Assembly: GCA_028287665.1 (NCBI GenBank)
Contig: JAQBPF010000198.1
Coordinates: forward strand, 1 to 10,531
Source of the DNA: Deinococcus sp.
GTDB taxonomy: Bacteria > Deinococcota > Deinococci > Deinococcales > Deinococcaceae
Length of the DNA stretch: 10,531 nucleotides
Direction: 5' to 3'
Of this stretch, positions 1-6,395 are shown piece by piece. Numbering within the stretch: position 1 is the stretch's first letter; each line of letters begins with the position of its first letter. The position numbers were made by a program, and so were the translations under genes. The notes beneath the pieces are model-generated. The model was not told where the DNA came from, did no database searches, and saw only the letters and a program-made list of their open reading frames with translations.

Positions 1-228
1 GACGACGCCCCCGGCACCCGTTTGATTGGCCGCACCAAAGGCGACGCCCCCGGCATCGACGGTCAGGTGTACCTGTTTGCAGGCGAACTGGCCGGACAAC
101 TCAAGATCGGCGACATCGTGAAGGCCCGCATTGAGGACAGCGACGAATATGACCTCTACGGCGAGGTGCTGGAGCGCCCGGAGTGGAAGCCCAACGTGCC
201 GCAACTGGGCCATTTTGGGAAGCACTGA
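1..228 (+). CDS. rimO: Ribosomal protein S12 methylthiotransferase RimO, C-terminal fragment (TRAM domain)
   Basis: This is the 3' end of a gene that begins before the window; 75 codons are visible, ending in TGA at 226-228. RimO is a radical-SAM enzyme that adds a methylthio group to an aspartate of ribosomal protein S12. Only the terminal TRAM domain, which binds the S12 substrate, is present here. Recognition rests on the pattern [16 protein letters not shown] followed by [20 protein letters not shown], which is very characteristic of RimO and separates it from the tRNA enzyme MiaB. The radical-SAM CxxxCxxC motif and the N-terminal UPF0004 domain would lie outside the window. The reading frame is open from base 1, so the internal TTG at position 22 is not a start. 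A strong intrinsic terminator follows 60 bp after the stop, so this is the last gene of its transcript. Confidence 0.93.
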   Translation, partial: DDAPGTRLIGRTKGDAPGIDGQVYLFAGELAGQLKIGDIVKARIEDSDEYDLYGEVLERPEWKPNVPQLGHFGKH

Positions 229-287
229 TCGGCAACCACTGAGGGAGCGGGCGACACCAGACAGTCTCCGGCACTCTCCAGCAGTAC

Positions 288-322
288 AGGCGGGCAGCAC
301 ATGCTGACCCGCCTGACTTTTT
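288..322 (+). terminator. Intrinsic terminator after rimO
   Basis: AGGCGGG (288-294) pairs perfectly with CCCGCCT (308-314). The stem continues inward as CAGC/GCTG, with one bulged A at 307, around the loop ACAT. A run of five T (318-322) follows three bases after the stem. This is a textbook Rho-independent terminator for the rimO transcript. It also argues against starting the next gene at the TTG inside the T run. Confidence 0.88.
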
Positions 323-341
323 GCCGGAAAGCCCAACAGTG

Positions 342-347
342 AACAAT
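342..347 (+). promoter_or_regulatory. Possible -10 box of a leaderless promoter for the DUF3592 gene
   Basis: AACAAT lies exactly 6 nt before the ATG at 354, the same spacing as the clearer TAnnnT boxes elsewhere in this window. A TTGCCG resembling a -35 box sits at 321-326 with a 15-bp spacer. The box matches TATAAT at only four of six positions, so this is a weak call supported mainly by spacing and by the lack of a convincing Shine-Dalgarno sequence. Confidence 0.35.
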
Positions 348-353
348 GGGGCC

Positions 354-812
354 ATGCTTTCCCGGTTAACCGGTTCTGGGTTCCCTGTGGTGCTGCTGCT
401 GGCGGCCCTCGGCCTGTTTTGGGTGGCGGGGCTGCAATCTTGGCGCTCGGTGCGAGCGGCGACCTGGCCTACTGCACCGGGCAGCGTGACCCGCACCTGG
501 CTGGAACCCAGCAGCGGCGGTGGCGGACGCCAACGTATCTGGACACCCCACGTGGCCTACACCTACACCGTTGGCGGCGTCACCTACAGCGGCGAGCGCC
601 TGACGTATGGCACTCGCGGCAACAGCGACTACGGCCAGCAACAGCGGGCGCTGAAGCGGTATCCGGTGGGCGGCGCGGTGCGCGTACATTACGCCCCCGG
701 CACGCCGCAAAAAAGCGTACTGGAATCCGGCCTGCGCGGCATTCCCTGGATGACTTTCGTGGTGGCGGCCCTCATCCTGATACTGTCCGGTCTGGCCAGC
801 CGCAGCACCTAG
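354..812 (+). CDS. DUF3592 domain-containing membrane protein
   Basis: A 152-residue protein. Residues about 10-28 form an N-terminal membrane helix (PVVLLLAALGLFWVAGL). A soluble beta-rich domain follows, and a second helix lies close to the C-terminus (WMTFVVAALILILSGLA). The middle matches the DUF3592 pattern: a TWPTAPGSV segment, HVAYTYTVGGVTYSGERLTYG, RYPVGGAVRVHYAPGTPQKSVLESG. The family has no assigned biochemical activity; members are thought to be membrane-anchored with a domain outside or at the membrane face. I chose the ATG at 354 over GTG 339 and TTG 321 because TTG 321 lies in the rimO terminator and 354 has a possible leaderless -10 box. The stop codon TAG (810-812) is formed by the outer bases of the adjoining repeat element, so the native C-terminus may have been altered by insertion. 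Family assignment is good; function is unknown. Confidence 0.82.
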   Translation: MLSRLTGSGFPVVLLLAALGLFWVAGLQSWRSVRAATWPTAPGSVTRTWLEPSSGGGGRQRIWTPHVAYTYTVGGVTYSGERLTYGTRGNSDYGQQQRALKRYPVGGAVRVHYAPGTPQKSVLESGLRGIPWMTFVVAALILILSGLASRST

Positions 813-926
813 AGCATTTGTCATAATAATGACCGAGCGGAGCGAGTGAATTTCATTGAGCAGGACGGAGAATGGAGCCATCGAAAGTCTCTTTTTTCGG
901 TGGTGTAATTCGGAGAACTGCTCTAG
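809..926. repeat. MITE-like repeat, 118 bp, with imperfect terminal inverted repeats
   Basis: CTAGAGCA at 809-816 is matched by its exact reverse complement TGCTCTAG at 919-926. The match extends inward to 19 bp with 15 identities (809-827 against 908-926). A short hairpin, GTCAT-AATA-ATGAC, lies just inside the left end (820-833). The inside is less GC-rich than the flanking genes and has no plausible coding frame. Both ends carry CTAG, compatible with a target duplication of TA or CTAG, as produced by some IS5-family (IS427 group) elements; that family link is an inference. The size, ends and intergenic position fit a non-autonomous element or a Deinococcus small nuclear repeat. The left end supplies the TAG stop codon of the preceding gene. 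Confidence 0.6.
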
Positions 927-991
927 ACGCCCCCGCTGTTGTCTGCAAACGCAGAGCTCGCCCTGACAGACCCGTGTGACGCCCCTTCCCC

Positions 992-997
992 TACACT
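992..997 (+). promoter_or_regulatory. -10 box (TACACT) of a leaderless promoter for the prepilin peptidase
   Basis: TACACT fits TAnnnT and ends 6 nt before the GTG at 1004. Transcription would therefore begin at or next to the start codon, leaving no 5' leader. No Shine-Dalgarno sequence is visible before the gene, which agrees. No good -35 box was found at 16-18 bp. Confidence 0.55.
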
Positions 998-1003
998 TTG
1001 CGG

Positions 1004-2197
1004 GTGAATCTCGATGTCTTCGTGGTGGTGTGCGCCGCTGTATTTGGCCTGCTGGTCGGCTCGTTTTCCAACGTGCTGATCTGGCGGTTGCCACGCGGCG
1101 AAAATATCGCCTTTCCGCCCAGCCATTGCCCGCACTGCGACCATGCCCTCAGCCCCCTGGACCTTGTGCCAGTGGCCTCCTGGCTGGCCCTGGGCGGCAA
1201 GTGCCGCTACTGCCGCGCTCCCATCAAGCGGCGCTATCCGGTGGTCGAACTGCTGACTGGTGCCGGTTACGCCCTGATTGCCGCGCTGTTTCCGTTGGCC
1301 GTGTACGGGGTAGGCACGCTTGGCCTGATGGTGCTGTTTACGCTGCTGCTGGTCGCCAGCGCCATAGACCTCGATACCTACACCATTCCCGACGAATTGA
1401 CCCTGCCCGGCGTGGTGCTGGGACTGATCTTCGCCTTCTTCGGGGCGCGGGCGGCGGGGACGGAGTACGGCCTGCCCAATGTTCCCGAAGCCGTGAATGG
1501 GGCGCTGCTGGGCGCGGGCCTGTTGGTCACGATTGACGTGCTGGCCTCGTGGGTACTGCGGCGCTTCAAGGAAAGGCAATACCCCGATCTTCCCATCGGA
1601 TACCAGCAGATCAGTCTGGCCCTGCTGGCAGGCGCGTGGTTGGGGCCGTGGTGGGGCGCGGGCGTGGGCCTGTTGTCGGTAGGAGTCAATCTGGCGGCGC
1701 GGCGCGTGGTGCGGGTGCCCGAACTCCTCACCATCGGCGGCTTTCTGGTCAGCGTGATGCTGGGCAGCGCGGGCTACGGCATGGGCCTGATTCTGATGGT
1801 GCAGGGTGCTCTGGCCGCAGCAGGGGCGGTGTCGTTGGTGGCGGGGCTGTACTGGTGGTTGCAGTATCGGGGCGCGGCCAAGGCACAAGCAGCCAAAGCG
1901 GAAGCCGATGCACCCGCCACGACCACAGCCGAAGACGACCTCCCCTACGACCCCAGCGCCATGGGCTTTGGTGACGTGAAACTGGCCGCCGTGATCGGTG
2001 CGTTTTTGGGCTGGGAGCGGTTACTGGTGGCCGTGGTGGTGGCGGTGGTGGCCGGAGCGCTGCTGGGGGTCATCCAATTGGTCCTGAAAAGCGAAAATCG
2101 CGTCAAGTTTGGGCCGTATCTGGCCCTGGGCGCCGTGGTGGCGCTGATCTGGGGCGAAGCGATTGTGGAAGCCTACCGGGGAATGCTGGGGCTGTAA
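1004..2197 (+). CDS. pilD: Type IV prepilin peptidase / N-methyltransferase (A24 family), with internal duplication
   Basis: This polytopic membrane enzyme cleaves the leader of type IV prepilins and pseudopilins and methylates the new N-terminus, for pili and DNA uptake. From the GTG start it has 397 residues. The N-terminal part has LVGSFSNVLIWRLPRGE and two zinc-type CxxC pairs (C42/C45 and C67/C70), typical of the bifunctional form. The first catalytic aspartate is D122 in SAIDLDTYTIPDELT; the second is D324 in GFGDVK. These are about 200 residues apart, whereas most family members have around 60-70 between them, and total length is well above the usual 250-290. The extra part resembles a second copy of the catalytic half (see findings). 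An Ala- and charge-rich linker covers about residues 289-318. The GTG at 1004 was preferred to TTG 998 because of the TACACT box 6 nt before it. No pilin gene is adjacent. Confidence 0.92.
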   Translation: MNLDVFVVVCAAVFGLLVGSFSNVLIWRLPRGENIAFPPSHCPHCDHALSPLDLVPVASWLALGGKCRYCRAPIKRRYPVVELLTGAGYALIAALFPLAVYGVGTLGLMVLFTLLLVASAIDLDTYTIPDELTLPGVVLGLIFAFFGARAAGTEYGLPNVPEAVNGALLGAGLLVTIDVLASWVLRRFKERQYPDLPIGYQQISLALLAGAWLGPWWGAGVGLLSVGVNLAARRVVRVPELLTIGGFLVSVMLGSAGYGMGLILMVQGALAAAGAVSLVAGLYWWLQYRGAAKAQAAKAEADAPATTTAEDDLPYDPSAMGFGDVKLAAVIGAFLGWERLLVAVVVAVVAGALLGVIQLVLKSENRVKFGPYLALGAVVALIWGEAIVEAYRGMLGL

Positions 2198-2268
2198 CAG
2201 GAGCAGCCCGGCTCCACACAAGGAATGGAGAGTTCCTCGCCAGCGCTGAGGCTGTGGCGGGGGACTGT

Positions 2269-2306
2269 GTTGATAGAGCCCAGTTGATAGAGCCCAATCC
2301 GGGCTC
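2269..2306. repeat. Tandem 14-bp direct repeat joined to a hairpin
   Basis: GTTGATAGAGCCCA occurs twice head to tail (2269-2282 and 2283-2296). The second copy's GAGCCC (2290-2295) can pair with GGGCTC (2301-2306) over the 5-nt loop AATCC. The hairpin overlaps the TGA stop of the VUT gene and lies between two convergent genes, so it may help end transcription from either side. Neither side has a T run, so it is at best a weak intrinsic terminator. Confidence 0.5.
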
Positions 2307-2859
2307 AGGCAGCCAGACGCGAGGCCCGGCGCACGCGGAAAGCAAAGACTGCGGCAATCAGAAATTTGGCCAGAATATCGGCGTAAATGATCTCGGTGAT
2401 CTGGCGGGCGGGCATATCTCCCCAGAAGGCCAGCAGGTTAAAAATCACGCTGTCCAGCGGCACACTCACGGCATTGCTGGCCAGCACGCGGGTCCACCAG
2501 TTGCGGTGAATGAGCCGCTGATACACCCCCGTATCTGCCAATTCGCCCACCAGCAGCGCCAGAAACGACGCCCCGATAAAGCGCCAGGGGGTGCCGGTGA
2601 ACAGGGCAAACAGGGTATTGACCAGCAAGGCCAGGGCAATAGCCACGTACACGGCTTTCAGACCGCCCGCCCGGTGAATGCGGTCGCGCAGCGTGAACAC
2701 TGCCGCAAAGAAGATGGTTCCTACACTCAGCAGGCCGAAAAACGGCAGGGGAATGAAGGTATTCAGGGTCAGGTTGGCGAGCAGAATGCTGAGCGCATAG
2801 AGCGCTATCAGGAGCAGGGGCAGGGCACCGAGCGCCGCCGTCATGGACTTCTTTTTCAT
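2305..2859 (-). CDS. VUT family transporter (queuosine-precursor/vitamin uptake type, DUF165)
   Basis: A 184-residue integral membrane protein with about five or six hydrophobic segments, a basic start (MKKKS) and a basic end (FRVRRASRL). The family signature is visible: GELADTGVYQRL (E106, D109) and SNAVSVPLDSVIFNLLAFWG (S129, D136, F140). Conserved polar residues of this kind inside membrane helices are typical of VUT/YhhQ proteins, which import queuine or preQ0-type 7-deazaguanines. The substrate here cannot be read from the sequence, and I saw no preQ1 riboswitch in the 160 bp upstream. It is shorter than E. coli YhhQ (about 220 residues). I started at ATG 2859 rather than at the upstream in-frame codon at 2898 because GGAGG lies 6 nt before it. 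It is convergent with the prepilin peptidase gene. Confidence 0.8.
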   Translation of the reverse strand: MKKKSMTAALGALPLLLIALYALSILLANLTLNTFIPLPFFGLLSVGTIFFAAVFTLRDRIHRAGGLKAVYVAIALALLVNTLFALFTGTPWRFIGASFLALLVGELADTGVYQRLIHRNWWTRVLASNAVSVPLDSVIFNLLAFWGDMPARQITEIIYADILAKFLIAAVFAFRVRRASRLAA

Positions 2860-3022
2860 AGGGCCTCCAGCCACAGCGACAACACAGGTCACGGGCAAGA
2901 CAAAAAGGGTAGCAGGAATGGGGCCTGAAAAAAGGGCAGTGGGGAAGCTTGATCCTCTGGCGCTGCCGCCTCAGAAGGAGGAGTGTGGCGGCGTGTGCTC
3001 GGCGCTGGACCTCGGTCTTTTC

Positions 3023-3508
3023 CTAGCGCCTGCGGCCAAAGACGCTGGTTGGTGTCGGCGGGGCAGCAGCCGTCTGATATTCGCGCACAGCCGCGTACAG
3101 CCACTCTGGGGTGCGGCTGTCAAAGTGGGTCACGGCCATCCATTCGGCGCTGTACAGCTCGGCAGGCTGCGGATTGAGGATCCCCGAGCAATATTCGGTG
3201 CCAAAGATCAGGTTCAGGCGGGCGTCGGCCTGTCCAGATTCGGTGCCGCGTGCGGCGTGGCTGCCCACCAGCCGCAATTCAGACACCGAGATGCCGACCT
3301 GGGCCAGGAGGGCGCGGCGCAGGCCGAGTTCCACCACGCCTATCCCCGCTTCGGCATTCAGCAACAGGCCCGGCAACGCGATACTGCCGCCCGGCAACAG
3401 GGGGCGGCGTGGATGCACCAGCAGATACTGGTTGCGTTGCTGCACAAGGGCGAACACCCCCACCTCATAGGCGACGTGCAGGGCGCGTTCCGGAATGGAC
3501 GTGGTCAC
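3023..3508 (-). CDS. Nudix-fold protein with a degenerate Nudix box
   Basis: A 161-residue protein whose layout fits a Nudix fold: VGVFALVQQRNQYLLVHP as the first strands, LLPGGSIALPG before the box, GLRRALLAQVGI where the catalytic helix should be, and AELYSAEWMAV as the usual late strand. Nudix hydrolases cleave nucleoside diphosphates linked to another group, using glutamates of the box (GX5EX7REUXEEXGU). Here RE reads R65-A66 and EE reads A69-Q70, and the box region is about four residues longer than usual. Normal metal-dependent catalysis is therefore unlikely; binding or regulation is possible. Start: GTG 3508 has AGGAG 5 nt upstream, which I preferred to the in-frame codon at 3625 inside the preceding gene. 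It lies 89 bp after that gene, on the same strand, so it may be cotranscribed. Residues beyond 147 look like a disordered Pro/Arg tail. Confidence 0.68.
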   Translation of the reverse strand: MTTSIPERALHVAYEVGVFALVQQRNQYLLVHPRRPLLPGGSIALPGLLLNAEAGIGVVELGLRRALLAQVGISVSELRLVGSHAARGTESGQADARLNLIFGTEYCSGILNPQPAELYSAEWMAVTHFDSRTPEWLYAAVREYQTAAAPPTPTSVFGRRR

Positions 3509-3597
3509 AGCTTCTCCTGAATTGAGGGCGGCCAACCACCTCTTGGCCCGAGCCTCTGGCTTGTGATTGAACGGCCTTTCCTCTAACGTCCCGCAGT

Positions 3598-4341
3598 CTA
3601 ACGGCTCAGCTTGGAAGGAGGCCACACCCGCCTTAATGGGGGCACCCGCACCTGCGCTCCCTGCCCCCGTTCTCCCAGAACGCCCGCCAGATGCCAGAAC
3701 GCGGCGTCATGGGCCGGATTGGTCCAGGCGGGCGACTGCACCAACAGCACCCCGCTCACCTCTGCCGGAGCTGGCCACCGACCTGTGGGGTGGGCCATGC
3801 GGTGCAGGGTCAGGCGGGGCAGCACCTCGGGGGGCAGCAGGCCAGAAACTTCGGCGTGGGTGCGCTCCAGATCAAACCCCTCGGCCACCGGAAGCGCCGC
3901 ATGCCAGGCCGGATAGAGGCAGCTGTAGTGCCTGATCAGGCCCCCGCCGAGGCCAAGGCCTGCCCAGTTGCCGGGGCGCACCCGCGTGCCGTCTCCACTT
4001 CTGCTGGCCAGGTCGTGGTGGGAATCTATGTTCAGCACGTCGTTGGGCGCTCCACTCTGCCGTGCATGGTCCTGCAACCACTCCCAGGCATCGGCGTGAG
4101 ACAGGGTGACCCAGGCCGGGCACCCTGCATAACGCTCCAGCGCCTCCCAGCCCGGATGCAGCGGATAATCGGCGTCCAGCGGAGACCAGTCCTGGGCCTT
4201 CCCATTGCGTTTGAGGGTCCGGGCCTGCCACGCCTCATACCGGTCGGCAGGCAGGTCACGGGTGCCCCAGATCGGCGCGTCGAAGACCAGTTCGGCGCAG
4301 CCACTGTAGGCGTCCCAATCTATGCTCAGCAGCACAGGCAC
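3598..4341 (-). CDS. Hypothetical protein with ureohydrolase-like metal motifs
   Basis: A 247-residue soluble protein without a signal peptide; I do not recognise a named family. Two short motifs suggest the arginase/deacetylase (ureohydrolase) fold: LLSIDWDAYSG near the N-terminus (D8, D10) and NIDSHHDLAS in the middle (D106, H108, H109, D110). The second resembles the arginase metal site DAHxD. H82 in LSHADAW and the late segment SPAWTNPAHD (near residue 203) could add ligands. Proteins of the UPF0489 type show a comparable arrangement. No substrate can be proposed. The GTG at 4341 begins 3 bp after the stop of the third acetyltransferase, so it belongs to the same transcript. A second GTG two codons later is an alternative start, and the Shine-Dalgarno candidate (GGAGA) is about 14 nt upstream. 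The coding frame is convincing; the fold is tentative. Confidence 0.72.
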   Translation of the reverse strand: MPVLLSIDWDAYSGCAELVFDAPIWGTRDLPADRYEAWQARTLKRNGKAQDWSPLDADYPLHPGWEALERYAGCPAWVTLSHADAWEWLQDHARQSGAPNDVLNIDSHHDLASRSGDGTRVRPGNWAGLGLGGGLIRHYSCLYPAWHAALPVAEGFDLERTHAEVSGLLPPEVLPRLTLHRMAHPTGRWPAPAEVSGVLLVQSPAWTNPAHDAAFWHLAGVLGERGQGAQVRVPPLRRVWPPSKLSR

Positions 4342-4344
4342 GCT

Positions 4345-5391
4345 TTAGCCGGTCGTCTCCGCAAGATGAAGAGCCCAACTGACGCTGGCAGGGTCGCGCA
4401 CAAAGCCGAAGCGGTCATTGATGGCCAGCATAGGCGCGTTGTCGCTGGCATTGTCGGTTCGCAGGAAGACCTCGCCCCCTGCCTCAGCCGCCAGCGCACG
4501 GGCCACCCGCACAATGTGCAATTTCAGCAGGGTCGCCACGCCCTGCCCGCGCCAGTCCCGCGTCACGCCTGTCAGTCCGGTCAACACATCCAGGCTGGCC
4601 TCCGACCTGAAGAGGGTGGATTGGCCGATCCACTGGCTGCTGGGCGCTTCTGCGATCAGGTACGCCCCTGGCAGCAGGCCCTGATCGTTCAGCACCGCTT
4701 CCTCAAACACCTCAAAGGTAAGCGGCGTGGCTGGTTCCGAGCGCGGAACATCCTGCCGCACATCGGACATCAGGGCGTGAAGGCGGCGGGGCAGATCGGG
4801 GGTGCCCGCTTCGCGCAACTCCGCGAGACTGCGGACGCGGACGCCCAGCGCCCCCAGCCGCGCCTCGGTGGCCAGAAACGGCGTCTCGTCAAAGTGGCCA
4901 CCCGTGAGGCTGAGGGCACTGGTAAAGGACCGCTTGCCCGGAACAAAACCCCGCCGGGTCAGAAAATGGGACGCGAGCGGGTGATCTTCGCGGGCCAGCG
5001 TGCGGACCGATAAAGCTTGCCACACGCCCAATTGACTCAGCAATTGTCGCCAGAGCGCGGCCCCCACGCCCTGCCCCTGCCATTCGGGGCTCACCGCCAG
5101 TTCCAGCCCGAACCGCTGCGGGTGATACATGCCTGGATTCTGAAACAGGAGGCCCACCCCCACCACCTCACTGCCCGCTGCATGGGCCACCAGCGCCGTA
5201 TGACGGTAGCCCCACGCCTCCTGCTGCTCGGTCTGGTGCTGCAATTCGGGGCCGCTGAAGGGATCGTGCGGGTGGGCCGCCGTCCAGACCTCAGCCGCCG
5301 CGTCCCAGTCAGCAGCGGTGACCGGACGCACCACCCACCGAGCGGCGGCCCAAGGAGTGGCCGTCATCTGAGCGGGTATTTCATCGCTCAT
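4345..5391 (-). CDS. Tandem-domain GNAT N-acetyltransferase (third of three paralogues)
   Basis: A 348-residue protein with two GNAT domains, each able to bind acetyl-CoA. N-terminal domain (about 18-160): motif A is VSPEWQGQGVGAALW (Q105-G110). C-terminal domain (about 184-345): motif A is VTRDWRGQGVATLLK (R281-A286), followed by RTDNASDNAPMLAINDRFGF, the common GNAT ending in which a substituted N-x-x-M-L-x-I-N leads into GF. Both pyrophosphate loops match Q/RxxGxG/A, so both halves may be active. The overall plan is like MshD (mycothiol synthase), but that does not identify the substrate. The ATG overlaps the stop of the preceding paralogue by 4 bp (ATGA, 5388-5391), and GAGGAG lies 8 nt upstream; translational coupling is likely. 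It shares a DVP element (residues 214-216) with its two neighbours, which supports origin by gene duplication. Confidence 0.88.
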   Translation of the reverse strand: MSDEIPAQMTATPWAAARWVVRPVTAADWDAAAEVWTAAHPHDPFSGPELQHQTEQQEAWGYRHTALVAHAAGSEVVGVGLLFQNPGMYHPQRFGLELAVSPEWQGQGVGAALWRQLLSQLGVWQALSVRTLAREDHPLASHFLTRRGFVPGKRSFTSALSLTGGHFDETPFLATEARLGALGVRVRSLAELREAGTPDLPRRLHALMSDVRQDVPRSEPATPLTFEVFEEAVLNDQGLLPGAYLIAEAPSSQWIGQSTLFRSEASLDVLTGLTGVTRDWRGQGVATLLKLHIVRVARALAAEAGGEVFLRTDNASDNAPMLAINDRFGFVRDPASVSWALHLAETTG

Positions 5392-6395
5392 TCTCTGTGC
5401 TCCTCACCCGCGATCAGGCGCTGCATCTCGATCCAGGCAGGTTCTCTGGTAAAGCCCAGCCGCTCGTTGATCTTCAGCATGGGAACGTTGGTGCTGGCGT
5501 TGCCGGTCCAGATCCGTTCTGCACCCCGCGCCCGTGCCTGCTCTATGGAGGCCACCTTGAGCGCCATCGCCAGCCCCAATCGGCGGTGGGCGCGGACCGT
5601 ACCCGTCAGGCCATTGCTCAGGCGCACCGGGTCGGCGGGGTCCAGCCAGAGTTCGGTGAGGGCCGCCACCTCGCCGCTGGCTTCATGAATGGCCATCAGC
5701 ACCGCTTCCGGCCAGAACTGTGGGTGCGCTTCGCGTTTGCGGAATTCCGTTTCGATAATCGGCGTGGCCTCAGAGGTGCGCGGCACATCGGCACGGGCCT
5801 GGGAAAAGCCAGCAAAATAGGCGGCCCAGGCCGCATCGGGGCCGCGTTCGGCCATCAGCTGAGCGAGGCTGACCGCCCGGTAGCCGGGGGCCAATTGAGC
5901 GGCGGCGGCAAAAGGCTGGGGATCAAAGCTAGGAACGTCCAGCACGTTGTCAAAAAAGCGCATGACCTCGGCAAAGCCCCACTGTGCCAGGAAGGCCAAC
6001 CCGCGTGGCCGATCTTCCTGTGTGCCTGCCAGGACCTCGCGTGCTCCACGCGCCTGCAGATGCGCCCACAGGGCTTCGGCCAGGGCCCTTCCGACGCCCT
6101 GCCCCTCGGCGTCCGGCAACACCATCAGTTCGGCGTGATAGCGGTGGGGATCGAACATGCTGGGCCACTGGGCCACGGACGCCGCGCCGACCAACTGGCC
6201 AGCCTGATCTTCGGCCACCATCCGGTGAAGATGGGGCTGAAAGGGGTGCTGCCGCAGTTGCTCGTCGCCGTGTTGGATGTATTCGGCGGTTACGGTTTGC
6301 AGCGGCCAGACCTGGTGCTGAAGGGCGGACAGGGCCGGATAATCGGTGTCGCGGGCTTCACGAATCTGCACGGCCAGAGGAGACATCAGACTCAT
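5388..6395 (-). CDS. Tandem-domain GNAT N-acetyltransferase (second of three paralogues)
   Basis: A 335-residue protein with the same two-domain plan as its neighbours. The N-terminal domain (about 8-150) has MVLPDAEGQGVGRALAEAL, in which the first loop residue is E97 instead of the usual Gln or Arg; acetyl-CoA binding by this half may be altered. The C-terminal domain (about 172-332) has TVRAHRRLGLAMALK (R271-x-x-G-L-A276) and WTGNASTNVPMLKINERLGF, which look intact. The DVP element is at residues 203-205. Substrate unknown. The ATG overlaps the stop of the first paralogue as ATGA (6392-6395), with GAGGGG about 5 nt before it; a second in-frame ATG three codons later is less well placed. It is the middle gene of a tightly coupled trio. 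Confidence 0.87.
   Translation of the reverse strand: MSLMSPLAVQIREARDTDYPALSALQHQVWPLQTVTAEYIQHGDEQLRQHPFQPHLHRMVAEDQAGQLVGAASVAQWPSMFDPHRYHAELMVLPDAEGQGVGRALAEALWAHLQARGAREVLAGTQEDRPRGLAFLAQWGFAEVMRFFDNVLDVPSFDPQPFAAAAQLAPGYRAVSLAQLMAERGPDAAWAAYFAGFSQARADVPRTSEATPIIETEFRKREAHPQFWPEAVLMAIHEASGEVAALTELWLDPADPVRLSNGLTGTVRAHRRLGLAMALKVASIEQARARGAERIWTGNASTNVPMLKINERLGFTREPAWIEMQRLIAGEEHRE

Noticed and set aside
321..353. Longer DUF3592 protein starting at TTG 321 or GTG 339
   Set aside because: TTG 321 lies in the T run of the rimO terminator, the added residues show no conservation-like pattern, and ATG 354 leads directly into the membrane helix.
923..1888. Minus-strand open frame of 321 codons across the prepilin peptidase
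   Set aside because: Antisense shadow of a confidently identified gene; its product is a low-complexity mix of Gln, His, Arg and Pro typical of the reverse strand of GC-rich coding DNA.
2860..3022. Possible preQ1 or other riboswitch before the VUT transporter
   Set aside because: I looked because VUT proteins often import queuosine precursors, but no preQ1-I or preQ1-II consensus could be found; only a GC-rich hairpin (GCCGCC 2965-2970 with GGCGGC 2987-2992) without a T run is present.
3691..5013. Plus-strand open frame of 440 codons opposite the hypothetical protein and third GNAT
   Set aside because: Antisense shadow; the minus-strand frames carry recognisable domains, start signals and coupled overlaps.
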